NCBI GenBank assembly: GCA_025403435.1
Contig: CM046350.1
Coordinates: forward strand, 5,057,512-5,121,511
From: Artocarpus heterophyllus
Taxonomy: Eukaryota; Streptophyta; Magnoliopsida; Rosales; Moraceae
Reading direction: 5' to 3'
Length of the DNA: 64,000 nt
The notes below the pieces were generated by a model. It searched no databases. It saw only the letters and a list, made by a program, of their open reading frames with translations, and was not told the origin of the DNA. Every line of letters starts with the position of its first letter. Positions within the stretch are counted from its first letter, which is position 1. This document shows, in pieces, positions 33,560-46,610 of this stretch. The translations under genes and the position numbers were made by a program.

Positions 33560-34722
33560 TTAATTATGAACAATATTTTTTTTATGTTTTTTTTTTGTTT
33601 TTAGTAATTTTGTAAACATCTAATGTATAATTATCCCGATTGTACTCTTTTTTCCTTACCAAGGTTTTGTCCCACTGGGTTTTCCTTGGAAAGGTTTTTA
33701 ATGAGGCAATCGTAAATAAAATATCCTTTTTTATATTTCCCTTAACTATTCAAACTTTTATATTTATTAACTTGTTTAAAAATTAAAAAATTAAAAAATT
33801 AAAAATTACATACTTAGATGGGCTGGCCCATTTAAACCCATGATGGGCCAAGATGAGCCGGCCCATTTAAGGCCCACGGCAAGGCCCGGCACGACCCACG
33901 GCACAATCCGACACGGCCCACGGCACGGTCCGACACGGCCCACGGCACGGCCCATATAAAATTAGCCCGCGGGCTGGGCCGGGCCAAGTTATTTTTAATA
34001 TGGGCCGGCCCGGCCCAGCCCACGAAATTCATGGGCCGGGCCGGCCTGGCCCGCGGGCCGTGTGGGCCTAAGGAGAACGGGCTGGGCCGGCCCGTTCTTG
34101 CAACACTAGCGTAAACTTCTCAGACCTGGTCGGACTCTTCGTCCTGGACCTTGGGTCTCGGTCGTAGCCTGGGTGGACTCTTCGTCATGGACCTGGTCGG
34201 CCGTAGCTCGGACCTGGCCTATGTGGTCGGCGTAACCTTCTCGAACCTGGTCGGACTCTTCGTCCTGGACCTTGGGTCTCGGTCGTAGCCTGGTTGGACT
34301 CTTCGTCCTGGACCTAGTCGGCCATAGCTCGGACCTGGCCTCTTTGGTTGGCGTAAACTTCTCGGACCTGGTCGGACTCTTCGTCCTGGACCTTGGGTCT
34401 CGGTCGTAGCCTGGTTGGACTCTTCGTCCTGGACCTAGTCGGCCATAGCTCGGACCTGGCCTCTCTGGTCGGTGTAACCTTCTCGAACCTGGTCGGACTC
34501 TTCGTCCTGGACCTTGGGTCTCGGTCGTAGCCTGGTTGGACTCTTCATCTTGGACCTGGTCGGCCGTAGCTCGGACCTGGCCTCTGTGGTTGGCGTAAAC
34601 TTCTCGGACCTGGTCGGACTCTTCGTTCTGGACCTTGGGTCTCGGTCAGTCGTCCAAGGAATGTCTGGGGGGAAGAGCTGAGGCTGCTGGAAAGGCGTGG
34701 GGCCCTCCTTCTGGCTCCAAAA

Positions 34723-35388
34723 TGTTGATGCCTGATTTCGACACAACACCGCGTGTGGGGATGCAAGGTGGTCGGGTTCCCTGTTCTGCCCGGCTCGGCC
34801 TAGTCTGGTCAGATCTGCAAGAGGAGAGAAGGCCTCGGAGTATGGGGACATCGGTTTGGTGTCTGCCAAGGGCGCTCCGACGCTCAAGTCAGTGTTCTGA
34901 CCGGGAAGAGCTAAGGAAAGGCAGAGTAGGCGAGGGAAGAATGCCCGTACCTTTGTGGTGGAGTTGATGCTCCTATTTATAGAGTTTAGCTTGGATCCGG
35001 GTATGGACCGGTTTGGCCCGTAACCCAGGTGTCCAGCGACAGGTGTCACGGTCTCCGAAGAAGGAGGATTGCCCAACGGAGGGTTGAGATGGTGCCACGT
35101 GGTGGTCTTTGGGTAAGTCGGACAGATCCTGGTCGGACAGGTCCCTGGTTGGACAGGTCCCGGTCAGACAGGTCTCTGGTCGGACAGGTCCCTGGTCGGG
35201 CAGATCCTGGTCGGACGGGTCCCTGGTCGGACAGGTCCCTGGTCGGACAGATCCTGGTCGGACGGGTCCCTGGTCGGACAGGTCTCGTCCTGGTCGGATT
35301 GGTCATTTCAGCCAACCTGTTCGGGTGCTCGGTTTTAAGAGGGTATGAACTTCAGATGATTTTCTCATCAAGAAGATTTCCCTCAACA
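34723..35388 (-). repeat. LTR (5' LTR in element orientation)
   Basis: A 666-bp LTR, nearly identical to 28774-29419. The length difference lies in the GGTCGGACAGGTCCCT minisatellite (35115-35300), consistent with slippage after insertion. Confidence 0.88.
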
Positions 35389-35393
35389 ACTGT

Positions 35394-36950
35394 AATAATA
35401 GAAAGTTTTGCACTATTTAAATTCAACAAAATTGATTTAAACTAATTCTTTAAACATATACTAGAAAACGAACAATATAATCATGAATGGACCAAAATTA
35501 CGTGCATAATTATGTTTTTGCTAATTAACCTTTTTATTTATTTTTTTATTGAGACCATTTTTTCATTAATATATATAGAAAGGAGAATAAGAGTGTATTT
35601 TTTCGCTCTTCAAACAAGTAATCCAATGGCCCACATTGTTTAATTCTTTTTGACTTTCAATGGTCAAGATCTATCCACATGGCTAATATAGTTTTTCACG
35701 CACCCCACACTTCAATCCTGACTATATAGTAAGAAGAATCAAGTTCCATTCTTTTTGTACTTCAACTAAAGGATGTGGAAGAAATCCAATGGTTGACATT
35801 AACCAATCATTTTTTTCCCCTTTAAATGCAAGGGTCGATGCTCCTCCACGTGGCTTCTATACTCTCACAACTCACCCTTCAAACCTTGTTTGTTTATTTT
35901 ATTTCTTTTTTAATCTTGTGTCTTTAGCTTTTTAATTACAAATCTTCATTGTCTCATTAACTTATCTATTTTAGAAAGCTAAAATTCATGGGTCACAAAA
36001 AGTTAGTCCATAAGCTTCTCAAGAAATGATCAATACTCTTAATATCTCATATTTTCTTGTTTATGGGATATATATGTTGGTGACTCCGATGACCGAAAAT
36101 CGTAGGTTTCATTAATACTCTTATATTAAATACTTCAATTCATGAATCGCAATATTTTATACCATGTTTCTATGCTATGTATTAAAAATAAAAATTCATT
36201 TGTTTTTTTCAATTTTCAGTCTTACAACCACCAGCATATATAGTATATAAAATGTTTTTTGGTGGAAAAATGTTTTCATTTTCATTACACCACCATTTTA
36301 TGTATACTAAATTTCACAAATGTTTAACAAGTTGATTATATCATTTCACAAATTTAATGATATGGTCATCATTTAAAAAAAAAAAAAGGTAAAGATCGGT
36401 TATATTTATTGACGTTAACATCTCTATACTTAGAGATGCATAAGATATGCATGTTTAAATTCAACTTTAATTATTATATGTTGATATTGCAATTTATTTT
36501 ATATATTTTCACAATGGAAAATGATTATTAAAATATTATTTATATTGCCATATTGATAGTTATGTATAATGACTTCACATGAAATTTTTATAAAAAAGAA
36601 AAATAATTAACTTAAAAACGTGGAGGTCCTAAGCACGTCCCCTCAAGCTAATATTTGAATATGCATGACCGAACGCATTGCCAATTAGCCAATATTTGTT
36701 CGTTCTCAAGCCAGAGTCAGACTAAATGTCAAACACATATTACTGTGACCAAGGAAAATTACGAGTACAAGTGGACTGCTCTGACTGGATTAAAATCTAA
36801 AACAAATTTTATATATCTGCCACAAAATTTCAGCTGTTCAGTTTTTTTTTTTTTTTGTTTGGCTTGAACTCAGTCGTTCTGATTTGGGAGCACCGCTTGA
36901 CCGTTCCCTATATTTTGTCACAGTTTACACCAGAGAAAGAACAATATGTA

Positions 36951-36996
<46 letters not shown>

Positions 36997-37067
36997 ACTA
37001 CTTCACAACTTCATCATCAGCCTTTTAGTAACCCAAACTTGCATTCATTCTCCAGCAGAAAAACAAT
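35394..37067. other. Intergenic, downstream of NUP107
   Basis: AT-rich, no gene recognised. 36957-36993 is a (GA)n microsatellite about 75 nt past the NUP107 stop (minus strand), so it probably lies in or near that gene's 3' UTR. Confidence 0.5.
36957..36993. repeat. (GA)n microsatellite
   Basis: About 18 perfect GA units, immediately downstream of NUP107. Confidence 0.95.
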
Positions 37068-40000
37068 TTATGAAAGTTGTGCCTCTTGATGCTCCATTTG
37101 GAAGATTGAGTGCTCTCTCTCGAATAACAAAAATTCCTAAACATGGTAGAAGCATGTGATAAATCAGTATTCAAATCAAATGAAGGCAGATTTTGCAGAG
37201 GAATAGACAAGGAAGCAAAGAAGAAGAAACCCATCATCAATACAACAGGCTTAAGCCTTAAAGGTTGTCCATTTTCTCCAGAACGAAAATACCCCCAAAA
37301 TGAAGAATATGAAACTGCTACATTTTATACAAAAGGATCTTCAAACACAACGTGTTTCTTCAGACAATAAGGGAATGATTGAAATCTAGAGCAAATGTTT
37401 CATATGTATTTTGTCTGGAAATAAATAAGCGAAGCTCAAAAATTTTTTTACCTGTAATTGTTGCTGACTGAACAGATGAAGAAATCCCATTTCGTGGCTC
37501 CCAACTAGTTCAATCAACTCGTCGTGGCTTTCAGGCGTGATGCCCGACTCCATGAGCGAAACAGAGACCTGCATGAGAAACGTTAATGACAATATGAAAA
37601 GTGCAAGTACAAGGAGATATCAAAGAATATACATCTAATCTTAACACAAAAAATAGGACAAAAAGTTCTGCAATAGTACTGTGTTTATTAAGCGCACGAC
37701 TAAAGAAGCTTACCTGCATGGATCGAAGAATGAGTTCTGGAAGGCAGCACCTACGGCAAAGTCCCCGCACTATATACATTGCTGGGCATTCTAAAGTACC
37801 TTCTTTGCTTGAATACCATGCATCTAGTCGAGAAATCTCCATTGTAACCCCGGCTTGAAATCGAGGGAGTTCACCTGCATCATAAACCATTTAATTCAAT
37901 CATATTGATTGTTCTTGCACTAATTTTTGAACAACACATTTATGTTTTCTTCAACAAGACAGAAATATATTCAAAGTATATGTACTGTCAGCAGTTAGTG
38001 TACTGAATGCAGAATTTTTAACCTTTAAAGCCAGCAGCCATAATGGTGCCAAGAATACCCCCATCATTTAGCGCTCGTGGCCCAAGACCATCACCTGCCA
38101 CTGCCAAACAGCGAAGCACTACCTCGATGCAGTAATTATCCACCAATGATATGGAGACATTTACCTGGAGGAAGAAATTTTTTTATAGAAAGTAAAGCTA
38201 AGTGTAACGAAAGAGTCATTCAGGTCAGTTGGGTTGACAAAGATACATAATTACAGAAAACAAACTTTCTTTAATCTGTTTCAACATGACCATCTTTGCA
38301 TAGGTAGCACTAGTAGAATACGTGTGCTGTACTTGGTCTTCTTTAGTTTGCACACTAAGGGATATTGGAAGGAAAAATAGCATACCGAGAGTTGCCGATC
38401 TGTCACAATTTCCTCACTCACTGAAGAGTAAAGTGCACTCATTAATGTAGCGCATATGGTTGCATCTGGACACATACGTTCACCAGAAGGAAGGCAAAGC
38501 ATCGCAGTGGCCTGCAATTCAAGGAATACAGGCTCCACCATTTCGTTGTTATGGTCTTCAGCGAACACTAACCATGGATTTTCTTTCCCTATGGAGAATA
38601 AGACAATTATTGAAAAGCATTAAATCTCAACACAAAAAGGCTCAGACATCTGCCAAAACTTCCAATCACAAAATCTTTCAGAAAGTCTGCTTTTTGGTAC
38701 ACAATATAAGAAAAAGTCAATGGAACTTACTCAATAGCAATGACAGAGACGAATTCAGAGTCTCCTTTGCTGCTAAAGTGGCTCTTTGTTTTTCCTCCAC
38801 TGAGAGCTCAAGAGAAGAAACCTCTGCATTCTCCAACTCAATTTTGAGCCAATTGCGATACGTTGCATCACAAGAATAATATTCGCTCTATTTTGAATGA
38901 GAATAGATATCAATATACTGAAAGTATGATTACCAAAAGTACAAGAGATAGATAAGCATACCCAATCCTGGAGCTCCCTCAAATTCTCAGAGACGTTATA
39001 ATCCTCCAATGTATCAGAAAATTCTGATAGTTGCTTCAAAGGTTCAGCGAGAAAACTAAGCAATTTATGGGCACCTATGGGCATTGCAGGAACCCTCCAC
39101 ATAGAAATGAGAGCAAACTCCCTGAACAATATGTTGCTATATGGAAAAGAAAAATAAACTGTCAGAACAACAAATAGAAACAAAGAAAGAGGAAAAAATA
39201 CAATATGACTGTAGGATTTGAGAAATATTTAAGATCATGCACAAAAAAGTTGATGGCCAACCAGAGAGTCTATCATGACAAGCGTGCAAATTAGAAAACC
39301 AAAAATCAAGCATCATTTGCTGCTATGTAGAAACAACTGTGTTATTATCAAGCCAAAAAGATATCCGTAGTTTACAATTATGGCCTTCAAAGTATTATAA
39401 CTCGTCTTTCAGAATCCTACCATAAAGATGTAAAGTGTAGCATTTGAATTACCTATGCATCAATGCTCGCAGAAGAAGTTTCAGACTAACTTCTTTCACA
39501 TTATTAATTGTTGAGGGGGGTGTAAAGCAGAGCCATTGGGTAACCATAGCTTTTTGAAGACTCTGCAAGCGATGCTGCTCGGCAACATCTGATAACCTGC
39601 TATCCTTGCCAGATTTCATTTCCCGAGATCTTGATAAGACCCTGTTTAAGTGTATCAGAACAAACAAAATGACTTCACATAGAATCACGTAAGTTGCATC
39701 CTACCTGAAAGCAATGTATGCTGAAGAAGAAACACAAGTACCTCTCTATAATTTCTTCAAAGCTGCCCTTTGAATCGTCCCCAGCAGAAAAAGGCAAGTA
39801 CTCCATTGCAGAAAGGAAGATCTTATGCTTGACATGCAAGCTTTGAGAGGTGAAAAACAATGGCAACAAAAACATATCAATAGTGTCCAAATCAGCCATG
39901 CAATTATAAAAAACTAGGGGACGGTTTACGACTAAGACATGGTAGTATGTATGTACATATCAATTAGGTTCGTGGCTTCATGCAGTGACTGCACCATTTA

Positions 40001-43000
40001 TGAGTTAAGGAGGATTACTGCAGTTTATAAACTACAGTAATACTACGCATTAGATCTAAATTCTATGATTACGAACTAGAAGGAAAAGAAGAAAACACAT
40101 AAAAGAACACAACTTTAATAGTCATTGTTACCTGCTGTTCAGCCTTAATTCCATCATATGCACGAAGAGGTCTATGCAACGGTGACGTGCAAGTTGAGAA
40201 GCATATAATCCCACCAACCCTTCATGCTGCTTTGAAAATAGAAACATGGCATACCTGAAATCAGATTGCTCAATTAAATTATATTTACTAGAACAAAGAA
40301 AAATTTGCATCACAGCTAGACTTTCACCACGGCTCACGAGCATCAATCTAACAATCACACCGTATAAATGATGAATAAATTATGAATAATGCAGGAAATG
40401 TGCGTCACTTAAGTTTAACAGAGGAATGAAGGTCTTATGAGTCAAATCCAATGCTTAAACAAATTTGTAAATAAAGAAACAATGCCATGCAATGAAGAAA
40501 AGAAGCAAAAGAGTCTGTTCACAAATCTAACACGCTATAATCACCACTTTCTACTTGATCAGATTCTCCGCTGTTATTCTCCTAATCATTGCTGGCTTTT
40601 AGACTTCCAGTTGAGAATAAAATCTTTTGCGACATCACACTGATCAATTTAAAAGAAGATAATTTACTTTTCTTTTTTTTTTGGAGAAAAGAAACTGGCT
40701 TTTAAACAAGACAATTTACTGTTTATTGTACGAAAACACAAAAGGCAACCGCACAAGGTGACTTGAAGTTACTTACATGTTTAAAATAAGATCCCCAACG
40801 TTTATAATTTTGTCCTTAAAAGCATCCTTCAGTTCATCATCAAGCAAGTATCTAAGCACGAGAACCAAGTGAGCTCCAAAACGAATCATTTGAGGATCTC
40901 CATGAGGCCTGTATAAAGGGTAAGGCTCGTCAAATAAACTGCTTCAAACCAATTAGGAAAACCATTTGCGCTTTTTTCCTTATGGATATACGAGGGAAAC
41001 AAATCTGTTTCCAAAAAGCACTTATTGAAGCACATCAAGTAGGAAACAAGTGAAGAAACAAAAATTTGAACCATCATGTATGGTTAAGGCAATGCAAAAT
41101 AATATGACTTTTGACCATGAATGAAACACCAATGCATAGCATTCTTCGCAGTTTGTTCTTACGCAAAGCATAAGTTGAATGATTCAGATGATAGATGTAG
41201 CCAGGACCTCAGCATCCAGAAAAGCCAACTAGAAGAACATTACCTAAATACATTCTGATCATCTGACGGTGCTATCCATGACCATATGAGGTCCAGCAGA
41301 CGTGGTATATCACCTGACATCAGAACCATCTGTCGAAAAGGTGTGCCAAGCGATCAACCAAAGGTAGAGGTCAAACTAAGTAGAACAGAAATGTTAGCAA
41401 AAGAAGATTGTTACCTTCAGATAAATAATTTCTCATGACAAGGTAAACGTTAATTTATGTGCATATCTTCAGACAAAAAATATCTCCCTTTTACAGGCCC
41501 GTAGCCACTAGCCTAGTTACTCTAAGCAAAAAGTTCCAACGCTTTTATTGAATGTATGCCTGTATTTCGATGAATGTAGAAATTGAAAACAAGCTTCACT
41601 TTAGTATACCTCAATTTGGCGTTGTTGATCCTTGCATGCTCGAGTAACACTTTCATGCACCATTTCCCTAATTCAGATTGATTTATATTTACTCAGCAAG
41701 GAACATCTTAATGAAGAAGAAACAATGTACTCTTTGAATGAAGACTAAATCCATTGTATACCCTGAATGTAGCTTCTGAAGAAGATTAGACAGTTGTCGT
41801 GGTTGCTGGTTCAAGACTTGGAGTGGCCAATTTTCTGGCCTATTTGAACGCTGAGAGTCCTGGTCACTATTTCCAGGACTTCCATCAATTACATCACCAG
41901 AGTTTCTAAATTGATCAAGACTCTCTGGTTGCAAATGAGCCAACTCCAAATCCACCTGAACTTCTAGCCATGACTTTGCCATTGCCCAGCACGCCGACTA
42001 AAACAATTTTGATCGCAGTAAGTAGTGAGTAGAAGAAAATAATAGAAAAGTCAATTTCCAAAATGAAAGCATGCTTCTGACTCTAGGGGGGCATCTGGAT
42101 CATGGGAAAGTATTTACAGAAAAAGAAAAGGAATAATTTAGCTTAACAGCTAAAGATACTAAAAAAAAGAGCATACAAAAGGAAGGCAATAGTTAGTGAC
42201 TTGCATCAGTCTGTAAAGATAGGAAGAATATACCTCCCAGTCAGTGCAGACAGAAAGCATGCGCTGTAAGTTGCTACATTGGGCTGCGTATAGAGCTGCT
42301 TCAAACTTCCCACCATCTTGATGAGCAATTTTCTACCGAGATAGAGAGGAAAAATTACATTATTTCACAAAACAATGATATGAGCATACATTAATCACTG
42401 ATTCAAGCACATACATGCACACCACACACATACAACATATATATAAAAGAAAATATATATGCAAACCTAAGAATAAGGAAATCTGTATTAAGGCACAGAT
42501 CATATTTATAACCAGCATAAAGGTACAATACATAGTTTTGAAAAGCTTTTGCAGAAAAATGCATGTCCATTTTACCATATGTAGGGATATGCCGGCAATA
42601 GATTTCAATACCAAACATGTATGAACTTGTTCTTTTAAAGAAGAAATTTGTTTGACAGGATTCATTGGACTCTACCTCAGAGGCGCAATAAGAAGCCCAT
42701 CTCCAGAGACGCCATTGGTGACCTATGCCACTTTCCAGTTCAATGGCTTGTAAAGTTCTGTCCTTCCCATTTTTTAAGAGAGCTTCAACAGAAGGAAATT
42801 GGTCCAGCCCCCCAAATGGACAGAGTGTTGCAGCTCTCCATGGCTGCCAAATGTTAGCATGTCAGGAGAGCAGCTCCAAACATTAATAAGGTAAACTTAA
42901 TGATTTTTATAACTTTGCTTACTTGTCCCGCAGATCTACAAAGGTTACATGCCTCCTCAAGTCTCCCAGCTCTGAGAAGCGTCCAGAGATCTTCTAAAAG

Positions 43001-46000
43001 AGATTCGTCTTGCTTCTGTAAGATGAAACATTAAATGGAACTTTTAAAATCACACAATTTCTCTTTAAAGAAATGGAACAATATTGCAGAAAAATCAATA
43101 CCATAAATGCAACTTTTGCATATCATAATTTGCTATTTCTGTTGTACAAAAAGACAATGCCATTTAGACAGCACAATATGAGCCAGATGATGATTTCCAG
43201 CAAACAGTCAAAAGTTTCACAATATACAGCTTTTGAGGGCTGCATTTATACAGCAATTTTAGGAAGACAGTGCCTGCATTTTGTAAAAGTTACCCACTAA
43301 CAAGCATACTACTACTGAAATAAGTTTATGCAGCATAATCAACCCCTTAGTATGAAAACAACACACAACCATGCACACCATAACCAAGGCCAATTATAGT
43401 ACGGACCAATGAAAAAACAAAATAAACTAGCTTAAAGAAATCTGAATGACAAGGTCATAAAGGGTACCTTGTCATCAGGTAGCTGATGAGCATGTTCTCG
43501 TGTTGGAGCATCAAAATCTAAGTGATGAATAGTGCTTGTATTGGAGTCTCCTCTTTTAAGATAACGTTGGGTATGATGCCAAATTCCAGAAGTTGGAAGA
43601 TAGGTACCAACATGTGATCCTCGCACCTATCAGTTTCATAAGTTTCCATGTGAAAAAATTCAAGTACAAAAACGGCCGCAAAACTGAAGCTTCAAGATGG
43701 AACTCCTCATCCCAAAGAGGACCCCAAATAAAGACAATGATATGAAGGTTAAACCTTGCTTTCCAAGTCAAGTGCTTTGGAAGCTAAACTTTCTAGCCAT
43801 TGAACAATGCGCAAGCATAACTGTGCCGTATGGTCCTCGGCTACAAACTCGCAAGCCTCCAAGTGTGAAGTTGGGGGCAACTGTCATGAGTGAATATGAA
43901 TGAATTTACATAAGAACAAACCATTCCACGTTCTGCTAGCATGTTCAGCCTAAAAAAAATAAAGAAGCGGACATGTTTTTCCAATTAACAACACAGCATT
44001 TAAGAAATAAATAAATAAAAGCGTCACCAAGATGAGCTCTTTTGGGATATCTTCAGTTCCTGCAAGACGAATAACAAATGTCAAGTCTAGAACCCAACGC
44101 TTATATGGAAAAATTCACAACAGCCAAAACCAACAAAAACAAAGATAGGTAGGAATCTAGAAGGTGTCCTATCTCCTATGAAACTGATTTATAGTTCCAG
44201 AATCTGCATATTATCTACAACTAAGTAAGCCTGTAAAAGAAAAAAAATGCTTTTCATTTTAAGTCTTCTCTTCAAACGATTATTTTTAGAAAAAGGAACA
44301 CCATACACGGTGAATTCGTCGAGAGAAAATACGCACAGTGTCATATGACTCTATTAAAAAATGGACTTCTCATATAGGCAAAGAATTGAAAATCACATAC
44401 CGTGATGCATGAATGTGATAAGATCCGACACTTTGCACCATATACCTACGTGTGCGCTCGCATGTTTGGGGTAGTACAAGTATGTATGTGTGTATATTGT
44501 ACGCATTAGAAGTTAGCTTGCATTTCCTTTTTCTTGATATTTTCTCATCAATTTTAAGACAATGGAACGCACAAGACATCAAAAGCAACACAAGTGCGAA
44601 GTCAAAGCATTTGAAACCATCTTATGTCAAGTCTACACACGTGAAGTCAAGCATCATGTCCTCTCTTAGATTTGTCGTAAGTGTGTGTGCAAACATTGTT
44701 TCTACAGTGTTTCTAGGAGAAATATACTTGGTAGGAGTTCAGTGCCTTTTCCATAGAGGTACCACAAAAGGGACCAGGAAGCAGCCTCATCAAGAAGGAG
44801 CTGGGCCTTCTGCCTCATTAGCTTGTCCTCTACAACACGATGCCGGACATTGGAGCCATACCTATAGCAGCAATACCAGGATAAGAAATCAAGTAGTTAC
44901 CAAAAGAAACTAATATTTTCATTCACACCAAAAAGTCATTGGGGAATTAGATCAAACTAGATGACTTGGATTCACTCAAAAAATCCCTTTCCTGACAAAA
45001 ATATATATATACATATATATATATAGTAATCAAATCAACACTCAAAATTATAAGGAGTACTGCCAGTTAAAATAAAAAATCAGCAAGATATCATCAAAAA
45101 ATATGCAGGAAGACTAATGTGGAATTAAAAATATACCAGTTTAATGTTACATATCAATTTAGAGCATAAATGCTAAAGTATTAGCAGTAATAGAAATATA
45201 CCTAATCGACTCAGAAATGTTTCGACAGGATTTCTCAAACCTTAGTATTAGGTCAGGAATAGGCATCAACCCTGCAAAACAAATTTACAGAAAAACAAAT
45301 GGCGCGGATAGTTAGAATTAAGCATATACGCCAATCTTGACGGCGAGGAGATTACAACATTATTCCTGATAAGGAAGAGACTTTGACATCATAACAAATA
45401 CAAAATATATCTCTAAGTTTAGTAAAATTTTATTATAAAGTGCTCTTGAGATACATCACTAGTTAACATCATGATCATTCAAGTCACCCAATATCAATAG
45501 CCAGTTAACTTCCATCTATGTAACGCCCAAACCCAAAACCCAATGTCGCAGAAATTTGCTTAATGATCTCAAAGAAAATAGGGGAATTAAGAAAACATCA
45601 AAATGGGTGCGGGAAAATATTAAAGTTTGCTTCGAGCACCTTGAAGAGCAGAATCAAATAGTGATGCGAAAAAAGTAAATGTTGTGTCTCCACCATCAGT
45701 CAGCGTCTCATCCTCACATTTGCAAGCTTTTAGTGAAGAGCGCACTGAATCAAAACCAAAATCCACTTCTGCGATGCCATGACCGTCATCGAACAAAGTC
45801 CTTTTTAAAGCTGAATGTGCCTTTAACGGTGTTCCTTCCGAGTAAGAAACATCTATGCTCTCAGCCTCTTGTTTGATATTTTCAAGAATAAGTGCAGCAT
45901 TAGCTGGGCTATGGATATTTTGTCCATCATATAGCAACCTCGGTTCACTGAACTTTGAAGGTGAGTTTTCTCGGTGAGGTGATATGCTTGAACCCGGGTG

Positions 46001-46610
46001 TCTTTTCCTGCATATAATACAGCTCTAAGTGCATAACATATGTGTGAATGAGCACCATTAACTGACAAAGGAATGGACTTTAATCCAGATAATCAGGGCT
46101 GATAAGCATATTAAGTCAAAGTTCCAAACACCCACAAAAGAACATGTTCACCAGAATCCACGTATAAGCAAAACCCAGATAAAACAGCAAAATGGGAAAA
46201 CTGCAAAATTGATTACTCTCGCAATTACTATGTTGGTAAAATCTTTGAGACATGCTTTGGCTAACATTTTTATGCTTAGGCTTGATAATTTAAAGCATAT
46301 GCATACCAAAATTCCTCATTGATCAAATTCAAAATCCCCAAACCCTAAATCCTAAGCATAAAGACGTACCCACAAAATTTATCCCTATAAAAATTAGTTC
46401 AGTTCTTCTCAGGAAACACGCATTTCAAACTAAAACAATGCAGTGTAAACCAGATAATTTAAGAACAAAACCAAAAAACTGTTAATTGAAACCCATGTAA
46501 GAGAAAGCAAATAAGTTTTTGGAGCCGTACCCATATCGGCGATATTGCTCTCTCGTAGTGAGATCTCCCGGGTCGAAATACGTCGGAGAAGCGTCCATTT
46601 CGACGTCCAT
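37068..46610 (-). CDS. NUP107: Nuclear pore complex protein NUP107
   Basis: Twenty-four exons: 46531-46610, 45640-46007, 45202-45271, 44728(or 44746)-44861, 44028-44059, 43755-43880, 43468-43626, 42923-43015, 42676-42843, 42234-42332, 41762-41997, 41610-41667, 41244-41329, 40777-40908, 40132-40254, 39742-39840, 39453-39641, 38962-39136, 38731-38887, 38386-38588, 38023-38164, 37714-37874, 37452-37568, 37068-37136. The CDS is 3258 nt, 1085 residues (1091 with the longer exon 4), near the Arabidopsis length. Landmarks: the start MDVEMDASPTYFDPGDL, LLYDGQNIHSPANAALILEN, FFASLFDSALQG, GSHVGTYLPTSGIWHHTQRY, AGRLEEACNLCRSAGQ, CTDWESACWAMAKSWLEVQV, LFSKQHEGLVGLYASQLARH, ILFREFALISMWRVPA and YIVRGLCRRCCLPELILRSM. 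It is an all-helical scaffold nucleoporin of the Y-shaped NUP107-160 complex. No lesions seen. Divergent to FLU. Confidence 0.95.

Larger units (their letters stand above)
29770..34108 (+). mobile_element. hAT-superfamily DNA transposon, apparently autonomous
   Basis: The 4339-bp element is bounded by short terminal inverted repeats: the left end is TAGAGATGCAACAATGGGCC and the right end, reverse-complemented, is TAGTGTTGCAAGAACGGGCC. It is flanked by a perfect 8-bp duplication GCGTAAAC (29762-29769 and 34109-34116). Both the 8-bp duplication and the TAG(A/T)G(A/T)TGCAA-type ends are hallmarks of hAT. Both subterminal regions are dense in GGCCCGGC/GGGCCGGCCC motifs (29785-30070 and 33820-34090), the usual transposase-binding arrangement in this superfamily. 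It carries one full-length transposase gene. It sits in a repeat unit of the surrounding LTR element. Confidence 0.93.
29545..34650 (-). repeat. 121-bp tandem repeats in the retrotransposon interior
   Basis: The short interior is mostly a tandem repeat with a unit of about 121 bp, built from smaller GGACCTGGTCGG / GACTCTTCGTCCTGGACC modules. About two units lie left of the hAT insertion (29545-29769) and four to five right of it (34109-34650). On the minus strand the open frames give Arg/Ser/Thr/Pro-rich repeats (RDPRSRTKSPTRSEKVTPTT), which I do not consider a real protein. Confidence 0.75.
28774..35388 (-). mobile_element. Non-autonomous LTR retrotransposon, interrupted by a hAT element
   Basis: Two long direct repeats (28774-29419 and 34723-35388) begin TGTTGATGCC and end CCCTCAACA and are flanked by the 5-bp duplication ACTGT (28769-28773 and 35389-35393). 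Without the nested hAT element the internal part is only about 956 bp and has no gag, protease, RT or integrase, so it needed proteins from a partner. Orientation is minus: read that way, AAGTCTTGGGGGGCTAC, a polypurine-tract-like sequence typical of plant Gypsy elements, lies directly before the LTR at 29420-29437, and a TATA box (CTATAAATAG) lies in the LTR. The primer-binding site could not be assigned to a tRNA. By eye the LTRs differ by about six substitutions and one length change of about 20 bp, so the insertion is fairly recent. Confidence 0.88.

Noticed and set aside
34435..35076. 213-codon minus-strand open frame over LTR and interior
   Set aside because: It spans the LTR edge and the 121-bp repeats, with low-complexity Arg/Ser/Thr content and no retrotransposon domain.
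45516..45600. LTR-like start TGTAACGCCCAAACCC in NUP107 intron 2
   Set aside because: Only the start resembles an LTR; no end or target duplication was found, so at best a truncated fragment.
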